Below, piece by piece: positions 1-7,561 of a DNA stretch of 16,838 nt. How positions within the stretch are numbered: the stretch's first letter is position 1; each line of letters starts with the position of its first letter. The DNA is from Coemansia sp. RSA 1804 (Eukaryota; Kickxellomycota; Kickxellomycetes; Kickxellales; Kickxellaceae): contig JANBTH010000467.1 in the NCBI GenBank assembly GCA_027578815.1, positions 1 to 16,838 of the forward strand, given 5' to 3'. The notes beneath the pieces were generated by a model. The model saw nothing but the letters and a program-made list of their open reading frames with translations. It had not been told where the DNA came from and did no database searches. Made by a program: the position numbers and the translations under genes.

Positions 1-1854
1 AGGTCGTGGGCCGGGATTTCGGAATATGTTGGCACGCGTGACCCAAAGTCGATTCGTTCGCATGCGCAAAAGTATTTTATCAAACTGTTCCGAGACAAGG
101 TTCCTCTGCCAGCCAAGGTGCTTGAGTCGGGTGAAGGATACACTCTTTCAGGAAAGCCCTTGGATCCAAACAGCGCAGCTGCGCGTCCGTATCTACAACA
201 CACGATGCAGCTGGATCCACCTACTGAGAAGGCAGAAAAGACGCACAACGCGAGCAATAAACACACAGAAACCTGTACACAAGACGCGACAAGCCTGCCT
301 GAAAGTGCCAAGTGTCTTGCCGACAACAAAAATAACCACACAGTAGAGACAATCGAGTGCAGGGAATATTCAAACGTCTCTTTAGCGGAACCACAAGCTT
401 TTGTGGATTCGCTGCTTGGCCCTGTGGCAAATATGGTCACAGAAGACAGACCCTCTGAAGCTGGTCGGCAGGAACAGGCGAGCCGGCAAGCAGATGACTA
501 CGGTGTAAGCAGAGCCAGCAGCGACACACCTGGAATGAGCCAGGCCGATGCCAAAACTAAAGAAATAACGCAAGCTGAGTCAGGTTCAGAGCAATCGACT
601 GTCGTGCCAAACTCACCCGTTCGCACCGAGTACGCGATGAGCCGTCCACAGCGTATCCAAGCACGGACTGTAGCGCTGCGCTACAACGATCCACACCAAA
701 TGGTCCGGTGCACGCCTTTTCCCGGACAGCCGCTATCCACTGTTCTGGGATGTCAGCCATTTCGGGTTGTTGTTCATACAAATGCGCAGGTTCAGATGGA
801 TCTTCATGCGCACTTGATGCTATCCGAGGTGATAGGGTTTCTGGGAGGTGTCTGGGATGCAAAAAGTAAGGTGGTAACTGTGGTCAGAGCATTTCCTTGC
901 GCTGCTCTTGAAACAAACGACGCGCATACCAACGTTGAAATGGACCCTGGCAGCGAGCTTGTAGTTAGACACCAGATCATGGACGCAGGGTTGCGTGTTG
1001 TTGGCTGGTATCACTCGCATCCGACTTTTAGACCCGATCCGTCGATCATTGACATTGAGAATCAAACTGCATATCAGAAGCTGTTCCGAGACAGCGGTAG
1101 CGCCGAGGAGCCCTTTGTTGGCGCAATTGTCGGGCCGTATGACGCCCAGCTCCCTGGACCCATTTCTGTACTCAATTGGTTTTATGTTGGAAGATCCGCC
1201 ATAGATCGTGGCCACCCAAAACGGCTGATGGTCGAGAGAAGGCCTGATCAGTCGATGTCGTCTGAGGAGCGAGAGATTCTGCTTGGGCTGGTGGACACCG
1301 CCAGCAGCCTGGAGCACCATGCAGCTCTCGAGGAGGCTTGGCGCCCGTCTTCTACCGAGCTTCGCTTGCTAAAGATGATGGTCTCGCTCACACATCGCAT
1401 GCCTTGGCTTGTCGAGCCCAAAGACGACGTCTCCATCGAATCGAATGCTGCTGCCATGAATAATACCGATGACCCGCTATCCTCTGAAGCCACTCGAAAG
1501 GCGGCTCTGCTTGAGAACAAGAAAACAGAGACATCTGCACTAGCAGAAGCAGTAGTCATGGCAAACGAAGGAGTCGACTCTGCATGTGCTGACGCTTGCT
1601 CAGGGCTTACGATGCATGACTCCCAAGAGAAATTGGGGGCTGGTGATGACAGCAGCGACTGTGCGTATGTTGACATGTGCATTCCACAAGAACATCTTTT
1701 GGCTGGACAGCGTGCAGTCCGGGATCCGCTAATAGCGGCACTGTGTACCAGATTCAGCGCTGGAATCTTCAAGTCTGGGACCGATGGCAAGGTCGCTGAT
1801 CTGAAGGCGCTTGAGCGAGTGTTTGCAGCATACTTTAACAAAAACTTTTGTTAA
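1..1854 (+). CDS. SANT/Myb (SHAQKYF) + JAMM/MPN putative histone deubiquitinase, MYSM1-like (5' partial)
   Basis: The frame is open from the first base, so the true start lies outside the window; 617 codons are visible, numbered here from base 1. Residues 1-35 are the end of a SANT/Myb domain with the SHAQKYF signature (residues 20-26) after a GISEYVGTR helix. Residues ~50-250 look disordered (Ser/Thr/Gln/Glu-rich). Residues ~254-395 form an MPN domain with a complete JAMM zinc site: Glu276, His338-Ser-His340, Ser348 and Asp351, in the H-x-H-x7-S-x2-D spacing of active metalloproteases. The rest is a helical/low-complexity tail ending NKNFC. SANT plus JAMM is the layout of MYSM1, which removes ubiquitin from histone H2A in animals. 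The SWIRM domain that lies between them in MYSM1 is not visible. BRCC36-like or other JAMM proteins are less likely because of the SANT domain. Activity and substrate are inferred. Confidence 0.85.
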   Translation, partial: RSWAGISEYVGTRDPKSIRSHAQKYFIKLFRDKVPLPAKVLESGEGYTLSGKPLDPNSAAARPYLQHTMQLDPPTEKAEKTHNASNKHTETCTQDATSLPESAKCLADNKNNHTVETIECREYSNVSLAEPQAFVDSLLGPVANMVTEDRPSEAGRQEQASRQADDYGVSRASSDTPGMSQADAKTKEITQAESGSEQSTVVPNSPVRTEYAMSRPQRIQARTVALRYNDPHQMVRCTPFPGQPLSTVLGCQPFRVVVHTNAQVQMDLHAHLMLSEVIGFLGGVWDAKSKVVTVVRAFPCAALETNDAHTNVEMDPGSELVVRHQIMDAGLRVVGWYHSHPTFRPDPSIIDIENQTAYQKLFRDSGSAEEPFVGAIVGPYDAQLPGPISVLNWFYVGRSAIDRGHPKRLMVERRPDQSMSSEEREILLGLVDTASSLEHHAALEEAWRPSSTELRLLKMMVSLTHRMPWLVEPKDDVSIESNAAAMNNTDDPLSSEATRKAALLENKKTETSALAEAVVMANEGVDSACADACSGLTMHDSQEKLGAGDDSSDCAYVDMCIPQEHLLAGQRAVRDPLIAALCTRFSAGIFKSGTDGKVADLKALERVFAAYFNKNFC

Positions 1855-2241
1855 AAACCTAATGGGCACATCAGGGGAGCAATACTTGCGTCTATCAAGA
1901 GTGTTTGCTTACAGCGGATGGACGGTTGTACGTTTTTCGTTGCCGTGAATGCCAGGTCTGTGCGATGATGGCGCTGCAGGGAGAAAGGGAGAAATAAAGT
2001 GTATGCTGAACGCCTCCAGCCGCCCGAAATTGTGTTGTTCATGCCTGCGTGGGAATAAAGTTTGGTGCTTGGCTATTGCAACTGTCGTGATGGGGTCGTG
2101 TGCTTTGCATCTCCGCTGTCTTCCCCCTTTTTCTTCTCTGGTTTGTCTTAAAGGCCATAGGTGCTCTTGGCCATATTACTTTATTCTTTTGAAAGTTGAA
2201 CTCAACAAAGAAAAGGAACTCCCCGTATCGACACTGGCAAG
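1855..2241. other. Intergenic: 3' UTR of the JAMM gene and promoter of the isomerase gene
   Basis: No gene is supported in this 387 bp interval. The left part holds two AATAAA signals (1993-1998 and 2054-2059). The right part holds a pyrimidine-rich stretch on the plus strand at about 2110-2150, some 90 bp before the isomerase start, and a small perfect inverted repeat GTTGA-AC-TCAAC at 2195-2206. Short open frames here have no recognisable domain. Confidence 0.6.
1993..2059 (+). terminator. Poly(A) signals of the JAMM gene
   Basis: Two exact AATAAA hexamers, at 1993-1998 and 2054-2059, lie 140-205 nt after the stop codon. That is a normal 3' UTR distance for a fungal gene. They are the best candidates for 3' end formation; actual cleavage sites cannot be seen. 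Confidence 0.5.
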
Positions 2242-2907
2242 ATGGAGAATAATAGGCCCATCCTCTACACGTACTTTCGTTCATCATCGGCAGCACGCGT
2301 GCGGATAGCGCTCAACCACAAGAAGATCGATTATGATGCGCGACCTATAAACCTGCTTCTAGACGAGCAAATGTCTGAGGAGTACACAGCTATGAATCCG
2401 GGTGGAACGGTTCCATGCATGGTGATTGATGGGCACACGATTTGCCAGTCAACGGCAATCCTAGAATATCTGGAGGAAACCAGACCACAGGCCCCGCTGC
2501 TACCAAGGGATCCAGCAAGCCGCGCAGCTGTGCGCGCAATTGTAGATGTTATCTGCAGCGGAATACAGCCGTTGCAAAACCTGAGCGTTCTGAAGACGCT
2601 ACCCGAGTCCGAGAGACAATCTTATGCATGTGGCATCATCACAAAGGGTCTTGCTGTTGTGGAAAGGATGCTGGAGCGAACGGCAGGCCAGTTCTGCGTG
2701 GGCGATGAAGTGACCCTTGCCGACTGTTGCCTGGTTCCACAACTGTACAACGCTTACCGCTATGGTGTAGACATTCCGGCCATGCCGCTTATATGCGCCA
2801 TTGAAGCAAGGGCAAACGAGCTTCCCGCCTTCCGCTCTGCGCACTGGATGCAGCAGCCTGACTGTCCTGACGTGTTGAAGCAGCACAGCAAGCAAGCGAA
2901 CCACTAG
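2242..2907 (+). CDS. maiA: Maleylacetoacetate isomerase (zeta-class glutathione transferase)
   Basis: This 221-residue protein has the usual length and shape of maleylacetoacetate isomerase, the glutathione-dependent enzyme that converts 4-maleylacetoacetate to fumarylacetoacetate in phenylalanine/tyrosine breakdown. The thioredoxin-like N-terminal half carries the zeta motif (YFRSS at 11-15, RVRIAL at 19-24), the cis-proline TVP (56-58) and the glutathione-binding QS (69-70) followed by AILEYLEE. The C-terminal half has the family signatures GIQPLQNLSVL (107-117) and FCVGDEVTLADCCLVPQ (151-167). The zeta motif usually reads SSCxxR in eukaryotes; here the Cys is Ser16 (SSSAAR), while the catalytic-type Ser14 is kept. 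The start is the first ATG in frame, preceded by a promoter-like pyrimidine tract. No other tyrosine catabolism gene is in the window. Identification is firm at family level. Confidence 0.93.
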   Translation: MENNRPILYTYFRSSSAARVRIALNHKKIDYDARPINLLLDEQMSEEYTAMNPGGTVPCMVIDGHTICQSTAILEYLEETRPQAPLLPRDPASRAAVRAIVDVICSGIQPLQNLSVLKTLPESERQSYACGIITKGLAVVERMLERTAGQFCVGDEVTLADCCLVPQLYNAYRYGVDIPAMPLICAIEARANELPAFRSAHWMQQPDCPDVLKQHSKQANH

Positions 2908-3417
2908 TTTTTTCTTTTTTTTTCCATGGGGTTTGGAATGATTAGCTAATTTTTTCTTAACCTTTTTAAAGTAACCACTTTGCTTTCTTGCGTCAAAACC
3001 TTCTTTATCCTTCTTGCTCTCTTGTTTTTGTTTCTTGCACTTTCTCAATAGAAATAACAACCCAGTTCTTAATTGGTCATTCTGATTTGCTTTTGTAAAG
3101 CGTCTTTTGGTTGCTAGGAATGAAACACAAAAGTGGCAGAATCGTTGTGCACGTTTGAATTTAGTATAAAACACTCACAGAATCTGCCTCTTTCTCTTTC
3201 AATCCTCTGAATTTTCTTTCTTACAAATTATTCTTCCTTTCTATTTCTACTTTCTCATTCTTATATTTTGACACAGGAATAGTGGCCTCCCACGCGTGCT
3301 GGTGTGGCCTTATTACCGAATAGAATTGCAAATAAAGTAAAAAAAACCGCTTAGTAGTGGGTCAACAGTGAACCATATATAGACCAAGCACAGCGCCGTG
3401 CTTGCTCAAATCCGTCA
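2908..3417. other. Intergenic: 3' UTR of the isomerase gene and promoter of the kinase gene
   Basis: A 510 bp non-coding interval, strongly T/C-rich on the plus strand. It starts with T-runs immediately after the isomerase stop, has a TATAAAA box at 3165-3171, a long pyrimidine tract at 3183-3270, an AATAAA at 3331-3336 and a second TATA-like CATATATAG at 3374-3382, only 36 bp before the kinase ATG. Nothing coding is supported on either strand. Confidence 0.6.
3165..3270 (+). promoter_or_regulatory. TATA box followed by a pyrimidine-rich tract (kinase core promoter)
   Basis: TATAAAA at 3165-3171 is followed from 3183 to 3270 by an almost uninterrupted run of C and T on the coding strand. In fungal promoters a TATA box followed by a CT-rich tract commonly marks the transcription start zone. 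That would give a 5' UTR of roughly 150-230 nt for the kinase. The start site itself is inferred. Confidence 0.5.
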
Positions 3418-5919
3418 ATGTCGGCTAGCGAAAAACAAATGCAGAAAGATGTTGGAACATTGGTCGATGCACGGGACTCGGGCAGCAGCACTCACGGGTC
3501 TCGCATAACGAGTGACTACGGGCGAGCAAAGCCCCAGCACCGACCGTCTAGCCATGTCAGCCCTTACAATGGAGATAGACGCAATACGGGTAGTAGCAAC
3601 CGCTCAGAGCGCAGCCTAGCATCGATAGAGCGTGAATACGATCATCACTCCCGGAACAATGGCAATAGCTGGGGACGCCAAAGAAGCGCACGGGGGTACT
3701 CCCCGGACAATAGAACATCGCAAAAGCGAGATATCTACGATCGGCATAGATCCAGAGAGCGCACACGCAGTTCAAACGCCAGCAGCTTAGGGCACTCCGA
3801 CCGCTATATGTCCAGATGGCAAGGTCATTCGCCTTTGAATCAGCAGGAACACCAGTCGTACGACCGTAAAGCCGGCAGCAATTACTCGGGTGAAGCTGCG
3901 AGAAATGACGGCAGAGACAGTGATAGAGACAGGCCTCCGAGGCAATATGCGACAGCAATGCAGGTTGACAAGCAGGACCCGCCCCAGGAACTTCGTGACG
4001 AGGATGAATCAAAAGACACTGTAAACTACCATAGAGAGGAGCGTGGCCCTAGCAACCATCTCGACTCTGGCGCTGCAGGACCGAGGGATGGATACAGTCG
4101 TCATGGCAGGTACCGCCACGGCCCTCGTTATGAACAAAACAGCGAGCCGCACAGCCAAAGAGCATACCAGAAGAGATCTAGGTCGCGTTCTCTTTCGACG
4201 CGACAAAGGAGCTACAAGCATAGGTATGGTGGAGATTCTGCCGAGCACTATGCCTCACACAGAGATCGCTGGCGGCGGGACAGAGAAAGAGAATCAAGCC
4301 ATGAGTATTCTAGAAGAAACTATCCATCAGCAAGCCTGCGCGCAGCATCGCGACAGAGATCCAGGTCACGCATTCGTGAGGGGAATAGACAATACTCCAG
4401 CTATGTAAATTCCCATGGTGGGGACTCCTTTGGAGAGCGTGGAAGCCATCGTGGGTATTACGAGAGAGAAAACACGCGTATGGATTGCAGCTCACAATCT
4501 CCGTCGTTAAGACGAGCCTCTCCACAGTTTGCTCCGCCAGATTTATCGACATCACTTCGAATCACTGAGAGACTCGGCCATCCACCACCGCCTCCCTCAG
4601 CATCACCACCACCACTGCCCCCATTGCCGACTCCTCTGAAGCAACACCAGACATCTCCTCCTCCTCCGCCGCCGCCGCCACCGCCTCCGATGTTAAAGCC
4701 ACAAATGGCTTTTGGCTTAGGCCAGCCTGCACACTCTGCTACTGTCGTTCATGGCAAAAACAACTCAGCAGAAACAACCGGCAGTGTACAGTATCAATCA
4801 ACAAACCCGCCGTCGCATATTGCAGCAGATGCCAGTGGTAATGTGGTTTCCATTAACATGATTAGCGAAGCAGGTGCAACTAGTACGCCGACAACGCCAG
4901 CCACACCGAAGCAAAAAGGCGTGGTAGATGGAGCGCAGCTGTACACACGGATCAGTATGGTTGGAGAAGGGACCTATGGAAAGGTATACAAGGCGCGAAA
5001 CAGAGAATCGGGGCGGATTGTTGCGCTGAAGCGGATGCGTGTTGAAATGGATCGCGAGGGATTTCCAATAACCGCGATGCGCGAAATACGTTTGCTTAAA
5101 CAACTGAAGCACCCAAACATTACACAAGTACTGGATGTCATTCCTGATGGAAACAGCGCCGTGTACATGGTTATGGAGTACATGGACTATGATCTGTCGG
5201 GGCTAGCCAACCATCCACAGTGGAACCCAGAACCAGCTCACAAAAAGTCGCTAATGCACCAGTTGCTTGAAGGTTTGGTGTTTATGCACGAGCGTGGAAT
5301 TCTTCATCGGGATATCAAGGGCTCAAACCTTCTCGTTAACCAGCATGGCCAGGTGAAGTATGTGGATTTTGGTCTGGCTCGGTCCTTCCATCACACTCGG
5401 ATGCAAGAGCTCACTAATCGTGTCATAACACTGTGGTACCGGCCGCCAGAGCTTCTCCTGGGAACTACAGTATATGGGCCCGAGGTTGACATCTGGTCTC
5501 TTGGATGTGTGCTGCTGGAGCTTTTTACGAAGAAGCCTGCGTTCCAGGGTCAAAATGATATTGACCAGCTCGAACAGATATTCAAGCTCTTGGGCACGCC
5601 CTCGCCTGAGGTTTGGGATTCGTTTAGAAAGCTCCCCTGGACATGCTACATGACGCCAAACACTCGCTACGAAAACTGCTTGCGCACAATGCTCAGCTCA
5701 AAGATGCCCTCCTCTGCCATTGATCTGATCGGCTGGATGCTTTCTCTTAGTCCCGCCGAACGCCCGTCAGCTGCAGACTGTTTATCTCACGCCTACTTTG
5801 TCGAGTCTCCTGCGCCTGTGGCGCCGTCATCATTCCCTGTATCTGGGGACTGGCACGAGTACGAATCAAAGGCCGAGCGCAGGAAGCGCAGACAGGCAGC
5901 CAAGCACAGCCAAAAGTAG
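3418..5919 (+). CDS. CTK1: CTK1/CDK12-type RNA polymerase II CTD kinase with N-terminal RS domain
   Basis: An 833-residue protein. Residues ~1-350 are Arg/Ser-rich with RS and SR repeats (SRSRSLSTRQRS, RQRSRSR), ~388-430 are proline-rich with a run of eleven prolines, and ~508-795 form a cyclin-dependent kinase domain. Catalytic features are intact: glycine loop GEGTYG (516-521), Lys538, PITAMRE helix (PSTAIRE equivalent), HRD with Asp632, DFG with Asp650 and the T-loop Thr666 in LTNRVITLWYRPPELLLG. HRDIKGSNLL and the C-terminal WHEYESKAERRKRR match the CTK1/Lsk1 family, whose members phosphorylate Ser2 of the Pol II CTD with a cyclin K/Ctk2 partner. The RS domain is closer in style to animal CDK12/13 than to yeast Ctk1. 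The ATG has a good context (TCAATG). CDK9/Bur1 is a less likely alternative because of the CTK1-like tail. Confidence 0.93.
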   Translation: MSASEKQMQKDVGTLVDARDSGSSTHGSRITSDYGRAKPQHRPSSHVSPYNGDRRNTGSSNRSERSLASIEREYDHHSRNNGNSWGRQRSARGYSPDNRTSQKRDIYDRHRSRERTRSSNASSLGHSDRYMSRWQGHSPLNQQEHQSYDRKAGSNYSGEAARNDGRDSDRDRPPRQYATAMQVDKQDPPQELRDEDESKDTVNYHREERGPSNHLDSGAAGPRDGYSRHGRYRHGPRYEQNSEPHSQRAYQKRSRSRSLSTRQRSYKHRYGGDSAEHYASHRDRWRRDRERESSHEYSRRNYPSASLRAASRQRSRSRIREGNRQYSSYVNSHGGDSFGERGSHRGYYERENTRMDCSSQSPSLRRASPQFAPPDLSTSLRITERLGHPPPPPSASPPPLPPLPTPLKQHQTSPPPPPPPPPPPMLKPQMAFGLGQPAHSATVVHGKNNSAETTGSVQYQSTNPPSHIAADASGNVVSINMISEAGATSTPTTPATPKQKGVVDGAQLYTRISMVGEGTYGKVYKARNRESGRIVALKRMRVEMDREGFPITAMREIRLLKQLKHPNITQVLDVIPDGNSAVYMVMEYMDYDLSGLANHPQWNPEPAHKKSLMHQLLEGLVFMHERGILHRDIKGSNLLVNQHGQVKYVDFGLARSFHHTRMQELTNRVITLWYRPPELLLGTTVYGPEVDIWSLGCVLLELFTKKPAFQGQNDIDQLEQIFKLLGTPSPEVWDSFRKLPWTCYMTPNTRYENCLRTMLSSKMPSSAIDLIGWMLSLSPAERPSAADCLSHAYFVESPAPVAPSSFPVSGDWHEYESKAERRKRRQAAKHSQK
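4657..4689 (+). repeat. Proline-coding trinucleotide run (CCN)11
   Basis: Eleven consecutive proline codons (CCT x3, CCG x4, CCA, CCG, CCT, CCG) within the proline-rich linker of the kinase. Mixed third bases mean it is only partly a pure microsatellite, so selection for polyproline is possible. A second, interrupted proline stretch precedes it from about 4580. Confidence 0.85.
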
Positions 5920-6342
5920 CAGCAAATAGCCATACAGGACACCATTGTTTGTGATGTTCAGCGTTCATCCTACTGCTGCAGCCTTTTTTTGTGATATAGT
6001 TTACACCCGAAAAGCATTTGCATGTGCGGAAGCATACTTACTTGTTCTTTAAATGTTCTTTGTTTATCTCTCGAGACCATCTTTGCTTTACCACAACGAT
6101 GAAAACCTTCTATTTCAGCACAGCAAATGATCGGTTTGCCAAGTGCCATCTGCCAATATTCCCATATGTGCTAGTTATTTTGCAATCCAAATTTGCGGCT
6201 ATATGTTGGGGATAGAGTTATCATTTCGAAAAAGAAAAGCTTTTATTCCTCTCCTTGTCCCTGTTCTACGCGATTTTTATTTTTAAAACCGAATTCTCTC
6301 CTGTATTCCTGTACTTTTACATTTCTATTCACAAGAAAGGCA
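5920..6342. other. Intergenic: kinase 3' UTR and promoter of the MBIP-like gene
   Basis: A 423 bp AT-rich interval. No exact AATAAA is present after the kinase stop; the nearest T-rich element is at about 5983-5990. From about 6240 to 6335 the plus strand becomes pyrimidine-rich, ending just before the ATG at 6343. Short open frames here start at non-ATG codons or lack any recognisable domain. Confidence 0.55.
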
Positions 6343-7488
6343 ATGGAACAAAAAGCGCTGCAAAACAGCTGGGTTCATCTTTTTGAAGAGTTCTTTGGAC
6401 GAACGGAACTTTGCCAATGTCTACGCACTTTGAAGATTGAAACTACCACGTATCCTGCTGTTTTGTCGGACAAAATGCTAGAGGTCCATTTGCGCCATCT
6501 CTCTGATGGAATTCAGGATCTGCTACGCAAGCATGCCGACCGGGAACCTTCCGACCATGTGCATGCTGCTCCAGAAGAAGAAGCGAAGATAAATGTCGTT
6601 CAGGATATTACCCAGAGTGCTGCAAGCAAGGAGGAGATTGTTAATCGCATCGATGCTTTTATTGAGGTCCAAAGAAAGGAGATAGACAGCAATAACCGCC
6701 AAGAATTTCTAGTTCCAGAGAAAGGGCGGGAATCTACATGCGCGCGCACAGATGCGAGTGGAAGCAGCCAGGGCGTGAAAATTCAACCCGATTCTGCTCA
6801 GGACGGTAGCAACAACACCGCCTTGAAGCGCCTTGTTACAATGGACAAAGACACTGAAGCCACAAAAGAGGGACCAAAGGCATCTTTACTGGGCGGGCTT
6901 GAAGAGCGTGTAGAGAACATCCGCGATCATCTCAATGTTAAGTTTGTTCCTGCAACAGATGACATATACACCAGAGTTTCTGCGTTAGAAGACCGCATAA
7001 TGATGCTAGAAAGCGAGTTTCCTCCCTGGTCTGCCGAGCATTTTCACCAGCCAGGCCGAAAGTACCTGCAGACCCCACCCATAACGATATACCGGGTGCT
7101 GCCATCCCAATCCAAGGGTGCTCATGTCCCCGGCAAGTCGCCATGTTCGTCTCCGACAGCAATGAGTGGTAAATCAGTTACCTCTCCAGTGAGCCAGACA
7201 GAAAAGCCGAGATCCAAACCACAAACCGCAGGCATCGGTACTCTGCAGCCGGAACCAGCAGCCAGCAAGCGCAGAAAAACGGGCTCCTTGATTGTCTCGC
7301 CCTTGGATAGAACAGGAAAGCCCATATTCCACGCTTGTGGTCGTGGCGTGAACTCTTCACTAACAAGGTCCGTTCTTGCGCAGTTGCAGTCCAGACAGCG
7401 GGCATCTGCAGAGCCGCAGCAAGATAGCCAACAGCACCCGCGTTCAGTAGAAAATCCGCCAGATGCACCAACAGGCACCGATTCCTGA
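6343..7488 (+). CDS. MBIP-like protein (putative ATAC acetyltransferase complex subunit)
   Basis: A 381-residue protein starting at the ATG in GGCAATGG; the frame is open 150 bp further upstream, but without an ATG and through promoter-like sequence. Two blocks resemble animal MAP3K12-binding inhibitory protein 1 (MBIP): residues ~99-122 (RIDAFIEVQRKEID followed by NNRQEF) and ~186-224 (LEERVENIRDHLNVK, then DDIYTRVSALEDRIMMLE), a coiled-coil-like LEDRI motif. Between and after them the chain is low complexity, with a basic KRRK nuclear signal (309-312) and a C-terminal conserved-looking ACGRGVNSSLTRSVLAQLQ (331-349). MBIP is a structural subunit of the metazoan ATAC histone acetyltransferase complex. 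The match is from recognition of short blocks, so the family call is moderate and function in this organism is inferred. It meets the next gene tail to tail with only 73 bp between stops. Confidence 0.6.
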   Translation: MEQKALQNSWVHLFEEFFGRTELCQCLRTLKIETTTYPAVLSDKMLEVHLRHLSDGIQDLLRKHADREPSDHVHAAPEEEAKINVVQDITQSAASKEEIVNRIDAFIEVQRKEIDSNNRQEFLVPEKGRESTCARTDASGSSQGVKIQPDSAQDGSNNTALKRLVTMDKDTEATKEGPKASLLGGLEERVENIRDHLNVKFVPATDDIYTRVSALEDRIMMLESEFPPWSAEHFHQPGRKYLQTPPITIYRVLPSQSKGAHVPGKSPCSSPTAMSGKSVTSPVSQTEKPRSKPQTAGIGTLQPEPAASKRRKTGSLIVSPLDRTGKPIFHACGRGVNSSLTRSVLAQLQSRQRASAEPQQDSQQHPRSVENPPDAPTGTDS

Positions 7489-7540
7489 GTTTTGTTTGGA
7501 AAAGGCTTTTTAGGTTTACAAGGCAGAAACAGTGCTGACT

Positions 7541-7550
7541 AATAAATAAA
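7541..7550 (+). terminator. Poly(A) signal of the MBIP-like gene (AATAAATAAA)
   Basis: Two overlapping AATAAA hexamers lie 53 nt after the MBIP-like stop. Usual cleavage 10-30 nt downstream would fall at about 7560-7580, at or inside the 3' end of the opposite-strand GTPase coding region, so the two mRNAs probably overlap. Confidence 0.65.
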
Positions 7551-7561
7551 ACAATGCATTA

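Noticed and set aside
118..120. GTG as a start codon for the first gene
   Set aside because: In a nuclear eukaryotic gene GTG is not a normal start, and the upstream in-frame sequence encodes a clear SANT/SHAQKYF motif, so the gene begins outside the window.
820..1320. A 166-codon open frame antisense to the JAMM domain
   Set aside because: It is antisense to a highly conserved domain and has no features of its own.
3374..3382. CATATATAG as the main TATA box of the kinase gene
   Set aside because: It is only 36 bp from the ATG, which would leave almost no 5' UTR; TATAAAA at 3165 followed by a pyrimidine tract is more plausible.
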